A stretch of DNA of 64,000 bases from Nostoc sp. ATCC 53789. Its GTDB lineage: Bacteria > Cyanobacteriota > Cyanobacteriia > Cyanobacteriales > Nostocaceae. Shown here piece by piece: positions 8,562-17,790 of this stretch. The stretch lies in contig NZ_CP046703.1 of assembly GCF_009873495.1 (NCBI RefSeq), forward strand, positions 6,724,501-6,788,500, in the 5' to 3' direction. The position numbers and the translations under genes were made by a program. How positions within the stretch are numbered: position 1 is the stretch's first letter; the number at the start of each line of letters is the position of its first letter. The notes under the pieces are model-generated. The model worked only from the letters and a program-made list of their open reading frames with translations, was not told where the DNA came from and ran no database searches.

Positions 8562-9161
8562 TTGATTATAGTTATCGACAATTACGACAGTTTTACATAT
8601 AACTTAGTGCAATATCTGGGAGAATTAGCAGCAGAATTCTCAGTAGCAAATGATATTAAAGTTTTTCGTAACGACAAGATATCCATAGATGAGATTCGTG
8701 CATTAAAGCCGGAAGCCGTAGTTATTTCTCCTGGGCCTGGCCGCCCGGAAGATGCGGGTATATCCTTAGAATTGATTGAACAGCTAGGACAAGATTTGCC
8801 AATTTTAGGTGTCTGTTTGGGACATCAAAGCATCGGCCAAGTATTCGGTGGTAAAATAATTCCTGCTCCAGAGTTGATGCATGGCAAAACCTCTCAGGTA
8901 TCTCACACTGGGGTGGGGGTTTTTCGGGGATTAGAAAATCCTCTCATCGCCACTAGGTATCATAGTTTGGTAATCGAACGTGAGACTTGCCCAGATGTGT
9001 TAGAAATCACCGCTTGGGTTGAAGATAACACCATCATGGGAGTGCGACACCGGAACTATCCTCACATTCAGGGTGTCCAGTTTCACCCAGAGAGTGTCCT
9101 GACATCTTCAGGAAAACAGTTATTACGAAATTTTCTCGAACAGTTACAGTCAAGAGCATAA
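8562..9161 (+). CDS. trpG: Anthranilate/aminodeoxychorismate synthase component II (glutamine amidotransferase)
   Basis: The glutaminase subunit supplies ammonia to anthranilate synthase (tryptophan) and often also to aminodeoxychorismate synthase (folate). The 199-residue class I GATase has the N-terminal DNYDSFTYNLVQYLGE, an oxyanion VISPGPGRPEDAG, catalytic Cys85 in GVCLGHQSIG, and His175/Glu177 in QFHPES. It is free-standing, with no adjacent component I gene. The start is TTG 8562, with an AGGAG site about 10 bp upstream and no ATG that preserves the conserved N-terminus. The MBL-fold gene starts 3 bp after its stop. Confidence 0.93.
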   Translation: MIIVIDNYDSFTYNLVQYLGELAAEFSVANDIKVFRNDKISIDEIRALKPEAVVISPGPGRPEDAGISLELIEQLGQDLPILGVCLGHQSIGQVFGGKIIPAPELMHGKTSQVSHTGVGVFRGLENPLIATRYHSLVIERETCPDVLEITAWVEDNTIMGVRHRNYPHIQGVQFHPESVLTSSGKQLLRNFLEQLQSRA

Positions 9162-9164
9162 TTA

Positions 9165-9932
9165 ATGAAACGACGACAGTTGATGGGCTATGCTGGGGCG
9201 GGTTTGGCCACAGCTTTAGTTACTACCTTGGGTTCTAAATCTCAAGCTGACGCACAATCTAGCGGTTTATCAGTTCAGTGGTTGGGTCATACTTGCTTTC
9301 TTTTTACTGGTGGTGGTGCAAAAATTCTCGTCAATCCATTTCGGACGGTTGGCTGTACTGCTAAATATCGAATACCAAAAGTTGCAGCAGATTTGGTACT
9401 GATTAGCAGTCAATTGCTGGATGAAGGTGCGGTGGACGTACTACCGGGAAATGCAAAACTCATCTACGAACCAGGAGTTTATGAGTTTAAAGGTATTAAG
9501 TTCCAAGGAATTGCCATAGACCACGATCGCAAAGGTGGTAAGCAATTTGGCTCAAATACTGCTTGGAGTTGGAAGCAAGGCGGGATTAATATCTTACACT
9601 TAGGGGGAGCCGCTGCACCTATTTCCATTGAGCAAAAAATCTTGATGGGACGACCCGATGTATTATTCATTCCGGTGGGAGGCAGCGCAAAAGCCTACAA
9701 TGCTCAAGAAGCAAAGCAGGCTATTCAAGTATTAAATCCCAAGCTGGTGATTCCGACCCATTATCGGACACAGGCGGCTGATGCTGCTAAGTGCGATATT
9801 TCACCACTTGATGATTTTTTGACCTTAATGCAAGGTACGACAGTGCGGCGTAGCAATGGAGATAGTGTTTCCATTAGCCCTGGTAAATTGCCAGAAAAGA
9901 GTGAAATTCAGGTTTTGACTTACAAGTTTTGA
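9165..9932 (+). CDS. Exported MBL-fold protein with degenerate metal site
   Basis: This 255-residue protein begins MKRRQLMGYAGAGLATALV, a Tat-like signal peptide with twin arginine, and has a likely cleavage after AQA-like residues near 30. The rest resembles UlaG-type metallo-beta-lactamase folds: VQWLGHTCFLF, KILVNPF, INILHLGGAAAP and VIPTHYRTQ. The HxHxDH metal motif expected after the first strands is replaced by LISSQLLDEG, so the usual dimetal centre cannot form as written. It follows trpG by 3 bp and is probably co-transcribed. The fold is well supported; catalysis is doubtful. Confidence 0.85.
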   Translation: MKRRQLMGYAGAGLATALVTTLGSKSQADAQSSGLSVQWLGHTCFLFTGGGAKILVNPFRTVGCTAKYRIPKVAADLVLISSQLLDEGAVDVLPGNAKLIYEPGVYEFKGIKFQGIAIDHDRKGGKQFGSNTAWSWKQGGINILHLGGAAAPISIEQKILMGRPDVLFIPVGGSAKAYNAQEAKQAIQVLNPKLVIPTHYRTQAADAAKCDISPLDDFLTLMQGTTVRRSNGDSVSISPGKLPEKSEIQVLTYKF

Positions 9933-10001
9933 ATAAAAGGGACTGAGAAAGAACAAGGGGAAGCAGGGGGAGAATAATGACTTCTACCTCCTACCTCCTG
10001 A

Positions 10002-10017
10002 ATTCAGAATTCTGAAT
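10002..10017. repeat. Perfect 16-bp palindrome ATTCAGAATTCTGAAT
   Basis: This self-complementary sequence lies between the convergent MBL-fold and FG-GAP genes. A further copy of GAATTCTGA follows at 10021. It belongs to the small repeat types scattered in this genome and could also end transcription from both sides. Confidence 0.5.
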
Positions 10018-10031
10018 GTTGAATTCTGATT

Positions 10032-11255
10032 TTAGAATGTATACCACTGTGGGCCAAGCTTATCTGCATCGCTGATGGGATTCTCAACGGCTGTTGTTCC
10101 ATCTATAGTCCAAATGTTGTCTGAACCTGCGGTCTGATCGCGCCAGTAGATATCGGTCTTACCGTCGCCGTTGAAGTCACCAAGAGATGGTGTCAAAGCT
10201 GCGTTATTGGTCGGTAAGAAAGCTTCAGTCGCAACTGTTGTACCATCCATCAACCAAGCGGTGTTCGCGCCTGTGGTTCCATTGTGCCAGAAGATATCGG
10301 TCTTACCATCACCGTTGAAATCACCAATTTTGGAAGTCCAGGATGAGTCAAGTGTTCCCAAAGCGCCTTCTGTGACTAAGATGCCTCTCATCGTCCAAAC
10401 CTTGTTTTCACCGGTTTGAGCGTTTCTCCACAGAATGTCAGTGCTTAAATCGCCGTTGAAATCACCAAGGCTAGCAGTCCAGGCTGCATCTTGGGATTGC
10501 AGCGCAAATTCAGTCTTTTGGGCACCATCCATAAACCAAGCGCTGTTATCGCCAGTTGTCCCATTGCGCCAGAAAATATCGCTCTTGCCATTGCCATCGA
10601 AATCAACAATGGTAGGAGTTAGAGCTGTGTCTGTAGTGTCTAGAACAGTTGCAGTGAGAACTGTGGTGCCATCCATCTCCCAAATAGCGTTCTCACCGGT
10701 TGTAGCATTGTGCCAGAAGATATCGGTTTTGCGATCGCCATTGAAATCCCCAATCTGAGGACTCCAGGCTGCATCAACGCTAGATAGAGCAGCCGCAGAA
10801 CCAACTCTAGTTCCATCCATCAGCACAATGCTGTTCTCACCTGTTGTCTTATTGCGTAATAAGAAGTCGGTTTTACCATCAGCATTGAAATCAGCAATTT
10901 TGTAATCATAGGCGGATAGGTCAAATTGACCCAAAGAACCCTGTTCGACAACTTTTGTGCCATCCATCAACCGAATAATAATCTCACCAGTTGTAGAATC
11001 GACCCAAACTTTATCTGTTTTGCCATCACCGTTGAAGTCAGGAACAATCGCCGCACTGGTTAAGTAAGGATTAGGATTAGGATTTGCTGACACCACAGCA
11101 GATTGTTGTGGTTGGTAGGAACTCTTACTCCCCAAAAACGAATCAGAATTTAGAGGAGTTACGCTATCAAGAGGAGATGATAATGCTTGTATTTTTTCGG
11201 AAGTTTGTGTCCATTGTGCATTCAAAGTTTTTGAAGTATTTTGAGTTCCAAACAT
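10032..11255 (-). CDS. FG-GAP/VCBS repeat protein
   Basis: A 407-residue protein made of a low-complexity N-terminus (about 1-65) and about seven repeats of 46-48 residues. The repeat core is DFNGDGKTDIFWHN-TTGENxxWxMDG. Each repeat carries a Ca2+-binding DxNxDGxxD loop, as in FG-GAP/VCBS beta-propellers related to integrin alpha. No classical signal peptide is visible, which is common for cyanobacterial RTX-like proteins secreted by a type I system. A surface or extracellular role is inferred. No export gene is adjacent. Confidence 0.85.
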   Translation of the reverse strand: MFGTQNTSKTLNAQWTQTSEKIQALSSPLDSVTPLNSDSFLGSKSSYQPQQSAVVSANPNPNPYLTSAAIVPDFNGDGKTDKVWVDSTTGEIIIRLMDGTKVVEQGSLGQFDLSAYDYKIADFNADGKTDFLLRNKTTGENSIVLMDGTRVGSAAALSSVDAAWSPQIGDFNGDRKTDIFWHNATTGENAIWEMDGTTVLTATVLDTTDTALTPTIVDFDGNGKSDIFWRNGTTGDNSAWFMDGAQKTEFALQSQDAAWTASLGDFNGDLSTDILWRNAQTGENKVWTMRGILVTEGALGTLDSSWTSKIGDFNGDGKTDIFWHNGTTGANTAWLMDGTTVATEAFLPTNNAALTPSLGDFNGDGKTDIYWRDQTAGSDNIWTIDGTTAVENPISDADKLGPQWYTF

Positions 11256-12421
11256 GGTGTGTTTTTATGATTGGTTGTCATATTTTTTTAACTTTTTTTT
11301 GAAGCCGCTTTCTGTAACTAAATAACATTTTCCAGGTTTTCCATATTTCTTTATAACTATTTTTTGTTTATTAATATCATTATTTGAAGATAAATCTTTG
11401 TTTGTTTTAAGTGATAATTATAAAATCTTCAAGTCCTATACAAACAATTACAAAATTCTTTTTGTTCATTATGTATATGATGATTTACAGATAAAGCAAT
11501 AAAGCTTTATCTGTTTTCTTTGACATTCAAAACTTTTATCAAAATTCTACTTATATCTTTAACGGTTCATGAGTCAGACAAAAAGTATTCACACTACACT
11601 ATAGGACTAATATTTGATTGCCTAAAATAACTCAGTACAGCTCAAAAATCCTTCTTGACTATTGCCTGCCCACTATGGCTAGAACAAAAATCAAAGCGGC
11701 TTCCTATAGTAGCCTTTCAAACTTCAATTCATTGGTAAGTAAGTTCGCAGGAAGGAATTTAGTCCTTATTTTTTAAGTACTCAAATGTTTAATACAAACT
11801 TTCAAAATTAGCTTTATAAAGTAATATCCGTATTTATTACAAAGTTACAAATATGCTAAAATAGAAATAATCGCTACATCAATTCTAATAATTTGTGTAA
11901 TAAGTCCTTGTTTTATGATGAATTTCTCAATTGTTTGCGGAATAACTACTATTTTTTATTTTGTGGAATAGCTCTAGATGTCTGCTTACTTTCTTCAACT
12001 GTACGAACAGGTAATTGCACGCCAGTTTCGAAAAAATTAGTATATGTAAATACTACGAATTCATCTTTATTGACCACGTAAGCGATCGCTTTTATTGCTA
12101 GGGGTTGAGCAGACATATTCTTGACAGCGTGTTGTGGAATTTATTAACTACCAAAATTGATATGGAATAAGGCGTTAAAAATAATTTATTTTTTATAAAA
12201 ATACTAAATCATTCGATAACAACAATATTTGCGAGTTATTTCAAAATTAGGAAATCTGAGTATTTCAAGATAATTGATTATTCTCCAACGATTTATGGCT
12301 TGAGTGGAAACAAATATTGGTTAGAATAACTTAGATTAGCAACTATTAAGAGGCCTGAACTGTGCATCTATCAGTTGCTAAAAGTGTAAAATAATACAAT
12401 ATTTTCATAAAAACATCAGCT
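11256..12421. other. Long AT-rich intergenic region
   Basis: About 1.2 kb between the divergent FG-GAP and pepP genes. Apart from the Nudix-like fragment at 11949-12116, I see no coding region, RNA gene or clear repeat. It is markedly AT-rich with few HIP1 sites, unlike the flanking coding DNA, and looks like decayed sequence. Confidence 0.5.
11949..12116 (-). pseudogene. Nudix hydrolase N-terminal fragment
   Basis: A 55-codon minus-strand frame begins at ATG 12116 and ends at TAG 11949-11951. The segment KAIAYVVNKDEFVVFTYTNF followed by ETGVQLPVRTVEES resembles the start of Nudix hydrolases (strand, then GVQVPAGTVE). The Nudix box itself (GX5EX7REUXEEXGU) is missing, because the frame stops before it. 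No convincing continuation was found in the other frames downstream, so this is most likely a truncated remnant. The match is short and the call tentative. Confidence 0.4.
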
Positions 12422-13732
12422 ATGCAAGCAGAATATCGGCAGCGTCGTGAGCAGTTAATGGCAAAAATTGGTGATGGCACAGCCATTTTTCGCAGTGCGC
12501 CAATGGCAGTGATGCACAACGATGTCGAGTATGTTTATCGCCAAGACAGTGATTTCTTCTACCTAACTGGTTTTAACGAACCACAGGCAGTAGCAGTGTT
12601 AGCGCCACATCATTCAGAACATCGGTTTGTGCTGTTTGTCCAACCGAAGGATCGCGAAAAGGAAGTATGGACTGGTTATCTTTGTGGGGTAGATGCAGCC
12701 AAGGAAATTTATGGTGCTGATGAAGCATACCCCATTAGCGAGTTAGATGAAAAGTTGCCGCAGTATTTGGAAAAAGCCAGCCGCCTTTACTATCACTTAG
12801 GACGCGATCGCACTTTTAATGACCAAATCCTGAGACATTACCAAAGTTTACTGCGGACTTATCCTAAACGCGGTACTGGCCCGATCGCCATTGAAGATAC
12901 TGGCCCTGTTCTCAACAGCATGAGACTAATTAAAAGTGAAGCTGAGTTGGGGTTAATGCGTCAAGCGGTTGCGATCGCCACTGAAGCACACAATTACGCC
13001 CAAGAAATCACCGCACCTGGACGTTATGAGTACGAAATTCAGGCGGAGATGGAACGCATCTTTCGAGTCCGGGGTGGAATGGGGCCAGCTTATCCTTCGA
13101 TTGTGGCTTCCGGTGTGAATGCTTGCGTACTCCACTACATTGAAAATAATCGTCAAATGCAGGATGGAGAATTACTGCTAATTGATGCCGGTTGTGCTTA
13201 CGGTTATTACAACTCGGATATTACCCGGACATTTCCTGTGGGGGGTAAATTTACGCCTGAACAAAAAACGCTGTATGAGATTGTTTTGGAGGCGCAAAAA
13301 CAAGCGATCGCTCAAGTGAAACCAGGTAATCCCTTCAAATTAGTTCACGATACAGCAGTGCGCGTTATCACAGAAGGTTTAGTTGAACTTGGCATTCTCA
13401 AAGGTGAAATTGATAAGTTAATTGAAGAAGAGAAATATAAGCCATATTATATGCACCGCACCAGTCATTGGTTAGGTTTGGATGTTCATGATGTGGGAGT
13501 TTACCAGCACGGTGAAGACAAACCGCAGATTTTGCAACCAGGTCAAATTTTGACAGTGGAACCGGGACTATATATTGTGCCTGACACCAAACTAGCAGAA
13601 GACCAACCAGAGACTGCTCCTCGATGGATTGGCATTGGTATTCGGATTGAGGATGATGTGTTAGTTACACCTGATGGACATGAGGTGTTAACTGCGGGAG
13701 TTCCCAAGGCAGTGGATGAACTGGAACGATAA
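12422..13732 (+). CDS. pepP: Xaa-Pro aminopeptidase (aminopeptidase P)
   Basis: A 436-residue M24-family dimetal peptidase that removes N-terminal residues before proline. The N-terminal creatinase-like domain starts AEYRQRREQLMAKIGDGTAIF and contains DSDFFYLTGFNEP. In the C-terminal pita-bread domain the metal ligands are visible in DAGCAYGYYNSDITRTFP (two Asp), HWLGLDVHDVG (His), TVEPGLYI (Glu) and IRIEDDVLVT (Glu). Length and motif order match full-length PepP. ATG 12422 places the family N-terminus correctly. It stands alone on the plus strand, with a hairpin about 60 bp past its stop. Confidence 0.95.
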   Translation: MQAEYRQRREQLMAKIGDGTAIFRSAPMAVMHNDVEYVYRQDSDFFYLTGFNEPQAVAVLAPHHSEHRFVLFVQPKDREKEVWTGYLCGVDAAKEIYGADEAYPISELDEKLPQYLEKASRLYYHLGRDRTFNDQILRHYQSLLRTYPKRGTGPIAIEDTGPVLNSMRLIKSEAELGLMRQAVAIATEAHNYAQEITAPGRYEYEIQAEMERIFRVRGGMGPAYPSIVASGVNACVLHYIENNRQMQDGELLLIDAGCAYGYYNSDITRTFPVGGKFTPEQKTLYEIVLEAQKQAIAQVKPGNPFKLVHDTAVRVITEGLVELGILKGEIDKLIEEEKYKPYYMHRTSHWLGLDVHDVGVYQHGEDKPQILQPGQILTVEPGLYIVPDTKLAEDQPETAPRWIGIGIRIEDDVLVTPDGHEVLTAGVPKAVDELER

Positions 13733-13791
13733 AAAAGGGAGAAGGGGAGCTAATTTTCAAGTCTCTCTCCCAATCTGGGAAACGTTAGAAA

Positions 13792-13819
13792 ACCCGGCTT
13801 CAATAAAGTAAGCCGGGGT
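13792..13819 (+). terminator. Hairpin downstream of pepP
   Basis: ACCCGGCTT (13792-13800) pairs with AAGCCGGGGT (13810-13819), with one mismatch, around a 9-nt loop. Only a short AT-rich tail (AATTTAT) follows, so termination is plausible rather than certain. It lies between the convergent pepP and the secreted hypothetical gene. Confidence 0.5.
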
Positions 13820-13903
13820 AATTTATGCACTTGTATAAAAATGAGGGTTAATCTGTGCGATCGTCACTTTTGGCACTAGGAGCGATCGCAGAAAGTTCCT
13901 AAA

Positions 13904-14449
13904 TCAAGAACAGCCTTCAACAAATTCAACTTCTGGTAGTTTACCTGACCGAAACCCAGTAACACGCTTACCGTCAGTCTCGAAAATAACGCGATAGTTC
14001 TGATCAGCACGGTCTTTCGGGACAAATGTCAAGTAGTGTCCGCCTTGGACATATTTATGAGGTGTGACTTTAATTTGTCCTGGGTAAAGAGACTTGATTT
14101 GCGCTTCGGTGTCGCCAATTTTTGCACCTTTGAGGGTAGTAATCTGGGTATTCTGCCGCACATCTACTCTAGAAATACGACCTTTTGTAACCATGAATGA
14201 AAGATTGTTGGGTTCATTTTGTGGCTTAACATAGTAGCAATTGTTATTGGGTGGATCGCCCACTAACTTAGTACTAGCAGCCTTTGCCGCTTGAGAAACA
14301 GTCATCCCAACTCGTACTGCACCGATTCCATTGATAAACAGTTTTGCCTGATTTGTCAGTTTCGCCTGTGCTACAACTGTGCCGACAGTTAGAGAAGAAA
14401 CTACCAATGTTAAGGAAGCAAGAGTCAATAATTTAACTTTATTATTCAT
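13904..14449 (-). CDS. Secreted hypothetical protein
   Basis: A 181-residue protein with a Sec signal peptide (MNNKVKLLTLASLTLVVSSL..., probable cut after VVAQA near residue 29). The mature part contains GIGAVRVGMTVSQAAKAAST, a pattern I associate with conserved cyanobacterial periplasmic proteins of unknown function, and a second similar block, LKGAKIGDTEAQIKSLYPGQ. The two blocks suggest an internal repeat of a small alpha/beta unit. One Cys pair (in NNNCYY and EGCS) could form a disulfide. No function can be assigned. Confidence 0.75.
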   Translation of the reverse strand: MNNKVKLLTLASLTLVVSSLTVGTVVAQAKLTNQAKLFINGIGAVRVGMTVSQAAKAASTKLVGDPPNNNCYYVKPQNEPNNLSFMVTKGRISRVDVRQNTQITTLKGAKIGDTEAQIKSLYPGQIKVTPHKYVQGGHYLTFVPKDRADQNYRVIFETDGKRVTGFRSGKLPEVEFVEGCS

Positions 14450-14513
14450 AAATTGTGGGAATAAAAGTAGGTAGATTTTTGTATACAGTACCTATGCTAC
14501 CAATTTCAGATTT

Positions 14514-15779
14514 TCAATTTTTTGACTGGCGAAATTCTGATATTACTTCAATCAAACCAACGATATTACAGTTAAACTCAGGTAAATCTTCCGCAGGTAT
14601 CCAATATTCCTGATGTATAGAACCGCCTACAGTTTTTACGGAGTAGCGACTTAAAAACTCTGCACGCACCTGAAAACGTGTTACATAGCCGATGTATCCT
14701 GTGTCAGTACTTGTGGCATTCCAGTTACGAGCAATTTGTGCGGCGTATTCTTCGTTAAGTACCGGGTAGAAAATAGGCTGTTCAGGTAGTCGAGGAGGAA
14801 ATTCGCGATCGCCACTTTCTTTAATCAAAGCCAGTTCTTTTGGCCCAGTAGGACGGAAGAGTGTGATTGTTTCTTGCTCATGGTTAGGCAAAGGTTCTCG
14901 TGCTTGCAGCCATGCCGTGGGAATACCTTCTACACCTGTAGATACCGCCACAATACCACCCGCGATCGCACAAGTAGTATCTCTATCTCCCAAGCCACTT
15001 ACAGTTAACCACAGTGCTTCTTCGTAGTTGTCAAGATGTTGGGCAGCACACCACAGAGCAAAGGGGACTGTATCTTGTGCTGAGACATGAGTTCCATTTC
15101 CTAAGATTGCCGTTGCTGATTGCACTGATGTGTTTTCCGGCAAATTCACAGCCTGATGAATTTTTGCACTTACCTCACTTTCTGGAACATAAGGTAAGAC
15201 AAGGTTGAGAAAATCTTCTTTGCTGGGTAAAGAATCTTTGAGTCTCCACGCCCAAGCAGCAGCAATTGCTACAGCAACAGCAATAGCACCTGCGATCGCT
15301 TCTCGATGAGTATGAGTGATTTCAGCGCTGGCTTGTGCTTGCTTGACAACTAAATCCAAATCTTCGGCAAAGAACGCCCCTATTGGTGCAACGCGCATCG
15401 CTGCTCCATTTCCATAAGAACCTTGTCCGTTAAACAGACTACTTGCCAATTCCTGCCAAGATTCGCCATTGCGTATTTGCATTAATAGCCTGTGCATTGC
15501 TGGACCATAACCCCGTTCGCTGTCGTATTGTTTGGCAAAGCTTTCTGCCAGATAATCTTGGTTAATTTCCCCGTATTTTTGGAGAATAGATACAATCGAG
15601 AGCGCCATCTGGGTATCGTCAGTGTAGTACCAAGGTGATGCAGGGATAGCACGGGCGACAATCAAACTTTCTGCCACATCTGGATGGAGAAAAAATCGCT
15701 CTCCAAAAGCATCACCCACCGATAGACCTTCAAGGGAATTTTGAGCGCAAACGAGTCGAGGATCTTTTGTTGTTGGCAC
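14514..15779 (-). CDS. ADP-ribosylglycohydrolase family protein with C-terminal extension
   Basis: A 421-residue DraG-type hydrolase that would remove ADP-ribose from proteins or nucleic acids using two Mg2+ ions. Ligand motifs are YTDDTQM (Thr53-Asp54-Asp55), GNGAAMRVAP (residues 123-132), THTH (155-158) and GDRDTTCAIAGG with Asp265 and Asp267. The catalytic fold ends near residue 310. About 110 further residues (KELALIKESGDREFPPRLP onward) form an extension outside the DraG core. The start is GTG 15779 after a GGAAGGA site. The target is unknown; no ADP-ribosyltransferase is adjacent. Confidence 0.9.
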   Translation of the reverse strand: MPTTKDPRLVCAQNSLEGLSVGDAFGERFFLHPDVAESLIVARAIPASPWYYTDDTQMALSIVSILQKYGEINQDYLAESFAKQYDSERGYGPAMHRLLMQIRNGESWQELASSLFNGQGSYGNGAAMRVAPIGAFFAEDLDLVVKQAQASAEITHTHREAIAGAIAVAVAIAAAWAWRLKDSLPSKEDFLNLVLPYVPESEVSAKIHQAVNLPENTSVQSATAILGNGTHVSAQDTVPFALWCAAQHLDNYEEALWLTVSGLGDRDTTCAIAGGIVAVSTGVEGIPTAWLQAREPLPNHEQETITLFRPTGPKELALIKESGDREFPPRLPEQPIFYPVLNEEYAAQIARNWNATSTDTGYIGYVTRFQVRAEFLSRYSVKTVGGSIHQEYWIPAEDLPEFNCNIVGLIEVISEFRQSKN

Positions 15780-15829
15780 AATTCCTTCCTAGACTAAAAA
15801 TTGATGTAGTATTCTGTATTATAAAATTT

Positions 15830-15866
15830 ACAAAAAATAATGGGGATAGCTAACACCATCCCCATT
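15830..15866 (-). terminator. Intrinsic terminator after ftsH
   Basis: AATGGGGAT (15839-15847) and ATCCCCATT (15858-15866) form a perfect 9-bp stem with a 10-nt loop. On the minus strand it is followed by a T-run (A-rich 15830-15838 on plus). It should end the ftsH transcript. Confidence 0.85.
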
Positions 15867-15903
15867 TAAATTGACCAGTAGCTCAAGATTTTTCTTTAAG
15901 AGC

Positions 15904-17790
15904 TTACAGTTGCGGTACGTACTGCTGTTTTTCAGGTACTTCAGCGTACTCAGCCACAATCTGGCGGAATTCTTCGCCGTCAATGGTTTCTTTTTCGATG
16001 AGCAAGTCGACTAAGCGATCGGTGACAGTGCGATGGTCGCGGACAATTTTCTTCGCGTTTTCGTAGCATTCTTCCACGATCGCTCGCACTTGTCCATCAA
16101 TGCGAGAGGCGATAGATTCGGAATACTCAGATCGAGTTGTCCAGTCACGACCCAAGAATACTTCACCCTGCTGGCTTTCCAACGATAGTGGCCCTAAATC
16201 GGACATCCCGAACCGAGTCACCATTTGCCGTGCCATTCCCGATAACTGCTGCAAGTCTCCACCAGCACCAGTGGTAACTTCGGCAGCCCCAAAAATTACT
16301 TCCTCAGCAGCGCGACCGCCCAAAGCACCAGTAATTCTGGCTTTCAACTGAGAACGAGAAATTAATCCTTGTTCTTCGTTGGGAGTAAACCAAGTCAAAC
16401 CCTGTGCTTGTCCTCTTGGAATCAAGGTAACTTTCTGCACTGGGTCATGGTCTTTTAACAAAGTTCCCACTAAGGCGTGTCCAATTTCATGGTATGCAAT
16501 TAAGCGCTTGCTCTTGCTGTCCACCAAAGGAGTACCTTCCATCCCAGCGACGACCCGATCCACCGCATCATCAATTTCGCGGAGGGTGATAGCTTCTTTG
16601 CGTCTTCTAGCGGTCAAAATTGCCGCTTCGTTGAGTAAGTTAGCTAAATCAGCACCAGTGAATCCAGGAGTGCGGCGAGCGATCGCATCTAAAGATACGC
16701 TAGAGTCTAGTTTCTTGTTGCGTGAATGGACTTCCAAGATTTCCAAACGCCCTTTAATATCGGGTGCATCAACTGTTACTTGTCGGTCAAAGCGACCGGG
16801 ACGTAACAAAGCTGAGTCTAGTACGTCGGGACGGTTAGTAGCAGCAATAATAATGATGCCTGTGTTACCTTCAAACCCGTCCATTTCAGTGAGCAACTGG
16901 TTGAGGGTTTGCTCTCTCTCGTCGTTACCGCCGCCGATACCAGCGCCCCGTTGCCGTCCTACTGCGTCGATTTCATCGATGAAGATAATACAAGGGGCGT
17001 TGTCTTTGGCTTTCTTGAACAAATCGCGGACACGGGATGCACCCACACCAACGAACATTTCTACAAATTCCGAACCGGAAATACTGAAGAAAGGTACGCC
17101 TGCTTCGCCTGCGATCGCTTTTGCTAATAAAGTTTTACCAGTTCCAGGAGGCCCAACTAACAGCACTCCCTTGGGAATCCGTGCGCCTACAGCAGTAAAT
17201 CTTTCTGGCTGTTTCAGGAAAGTGACGACTTCTTGTAGTTCTTCCTTAGCTTCTTCAATACCCGCTACGTCATCAAATTTAACCCCGGTTTTCGCCTCCA
17301 TTTGGAAACGCGCCTTAGATTTGCCGAAGTTCATCGCTTGACCTGGCCCGCCGGGAAGGTTGCTAGAACGCCGGAACAAAAAGAACAACCCAGTAATCAA
17401 TAAAACTGGAAATACGAGATTGCCCAACAATCCCCAGATTGCGCCATCATTCCGCATGGGGTGAGCATCAAAACTAATATCTTTTTCTTTGAGCTTGCTG
17501 ATTAACTCAGGAGCGTTAACAGGCAAATCCACCCGCCACCTTTGGATGCGATTTTCGATGTCTGGATCGCGGGCTTCGATAATAGCTGTCCTACCGCCTT
17601 CGTAGAGGTCAACACTGCTGACGCGATCGCCGTCCAAGTATTCTAGAAAGCGGCCATAAGTCATGCGGGTATTGGCTGCATTTTTACTCATGTCAGTAGG
17701 AGCGCCTGCAAAGGCCCCTTGCCAGAAGAAAAAGCCAATTACCAAAGCCGGCAATGTCCAGAGTACTACGACTTTCCAAGAGAATTTCAT
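15904..17790 (-). CDS. ftsH: ATP-dependent zinc metalloprotease FtsH
   Basis: A membrane AAA+ protease of 628 residues, the length of the cyanobacterial FtsH2 type that helps replace photodamaged D1 in thylakoids. An N-terminal helix (VVVLWTLPALVIGFFFW) and a second near residue 120-140 flank a lumenal/periplasmic domain. The AAA domain has Walker A GPPGTGKT, Walker B IIFIDEIDAVG and arginine-finger region RPGRFDR. The protease domain has the zinc motif HEIGH (in AYHEIGHALVG), with Ile where Ala is commonest. It is a single-gene unit with its own terminator. Assignment to a specific cyanobacterial FtsH1-4 isoform is by resemblance only. Confidence 0.96.
   Translation of the reverse strand: MKFSWKVVVLWTLPALVIGFFFWQGAFAGAPTDMSKNAANTRMTYGRFLEYLDGDRVSSVDLYEGGRTAIIEARDPDIENRIQRWRVDLPVNAPELISKLKEKDISFDAHPMRNDGAIWGLLGNLVFPVLLITGLFFLFRRSSNLPGGPGQAMNFGKSKARFQMEAKTGVKFDDVAGIEEAKEELQEVVTFLKQPERFTAVGARIPKGVLLVGPPGTGKTLLAKAIAGEAGVPFFSISGSEFVEMFVGVGASRVRDLFKKAKDNAPCIIFIDEIDAVGRQRGAGIGGGNDEREQTLNQLLTEMDGFEGNTGIIIIAATNRPDVLDSALLRPGRFDRQVTVDAPDIKGRLEILEVHSRNKKLDSSVSLDAIARRTPGFTGADLANLLNEAAILTARRRKEAITLREIDDAVDRVVAGMEGTPLVDSKSKRLIAYHEIGHALVGTLLKDHDPVQKVTLIPRGQAQGLTWFTPNEEQGLISRSQLKARITGALGGRAAEEVIFGAAEVTTGAGGDLQQLSGMARQMVTRFGMSDLGPLSLESQQGEVFLGRDWTTRSEYSESIASRIDGQVRAIVEECYENAKKIVRDHRTVTDRLVDLLIEKETIDGEEFRQIVAEYAEVPEKQQYVPQL

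Noticed and set aside
16379..17341. Long open frame (320 codons) antisense to ftsH
   Set aside because: It is the complement of a highly conserved AAA+ gene; its length comes from the codon bias of ftsH and the product has no recognisable motif.
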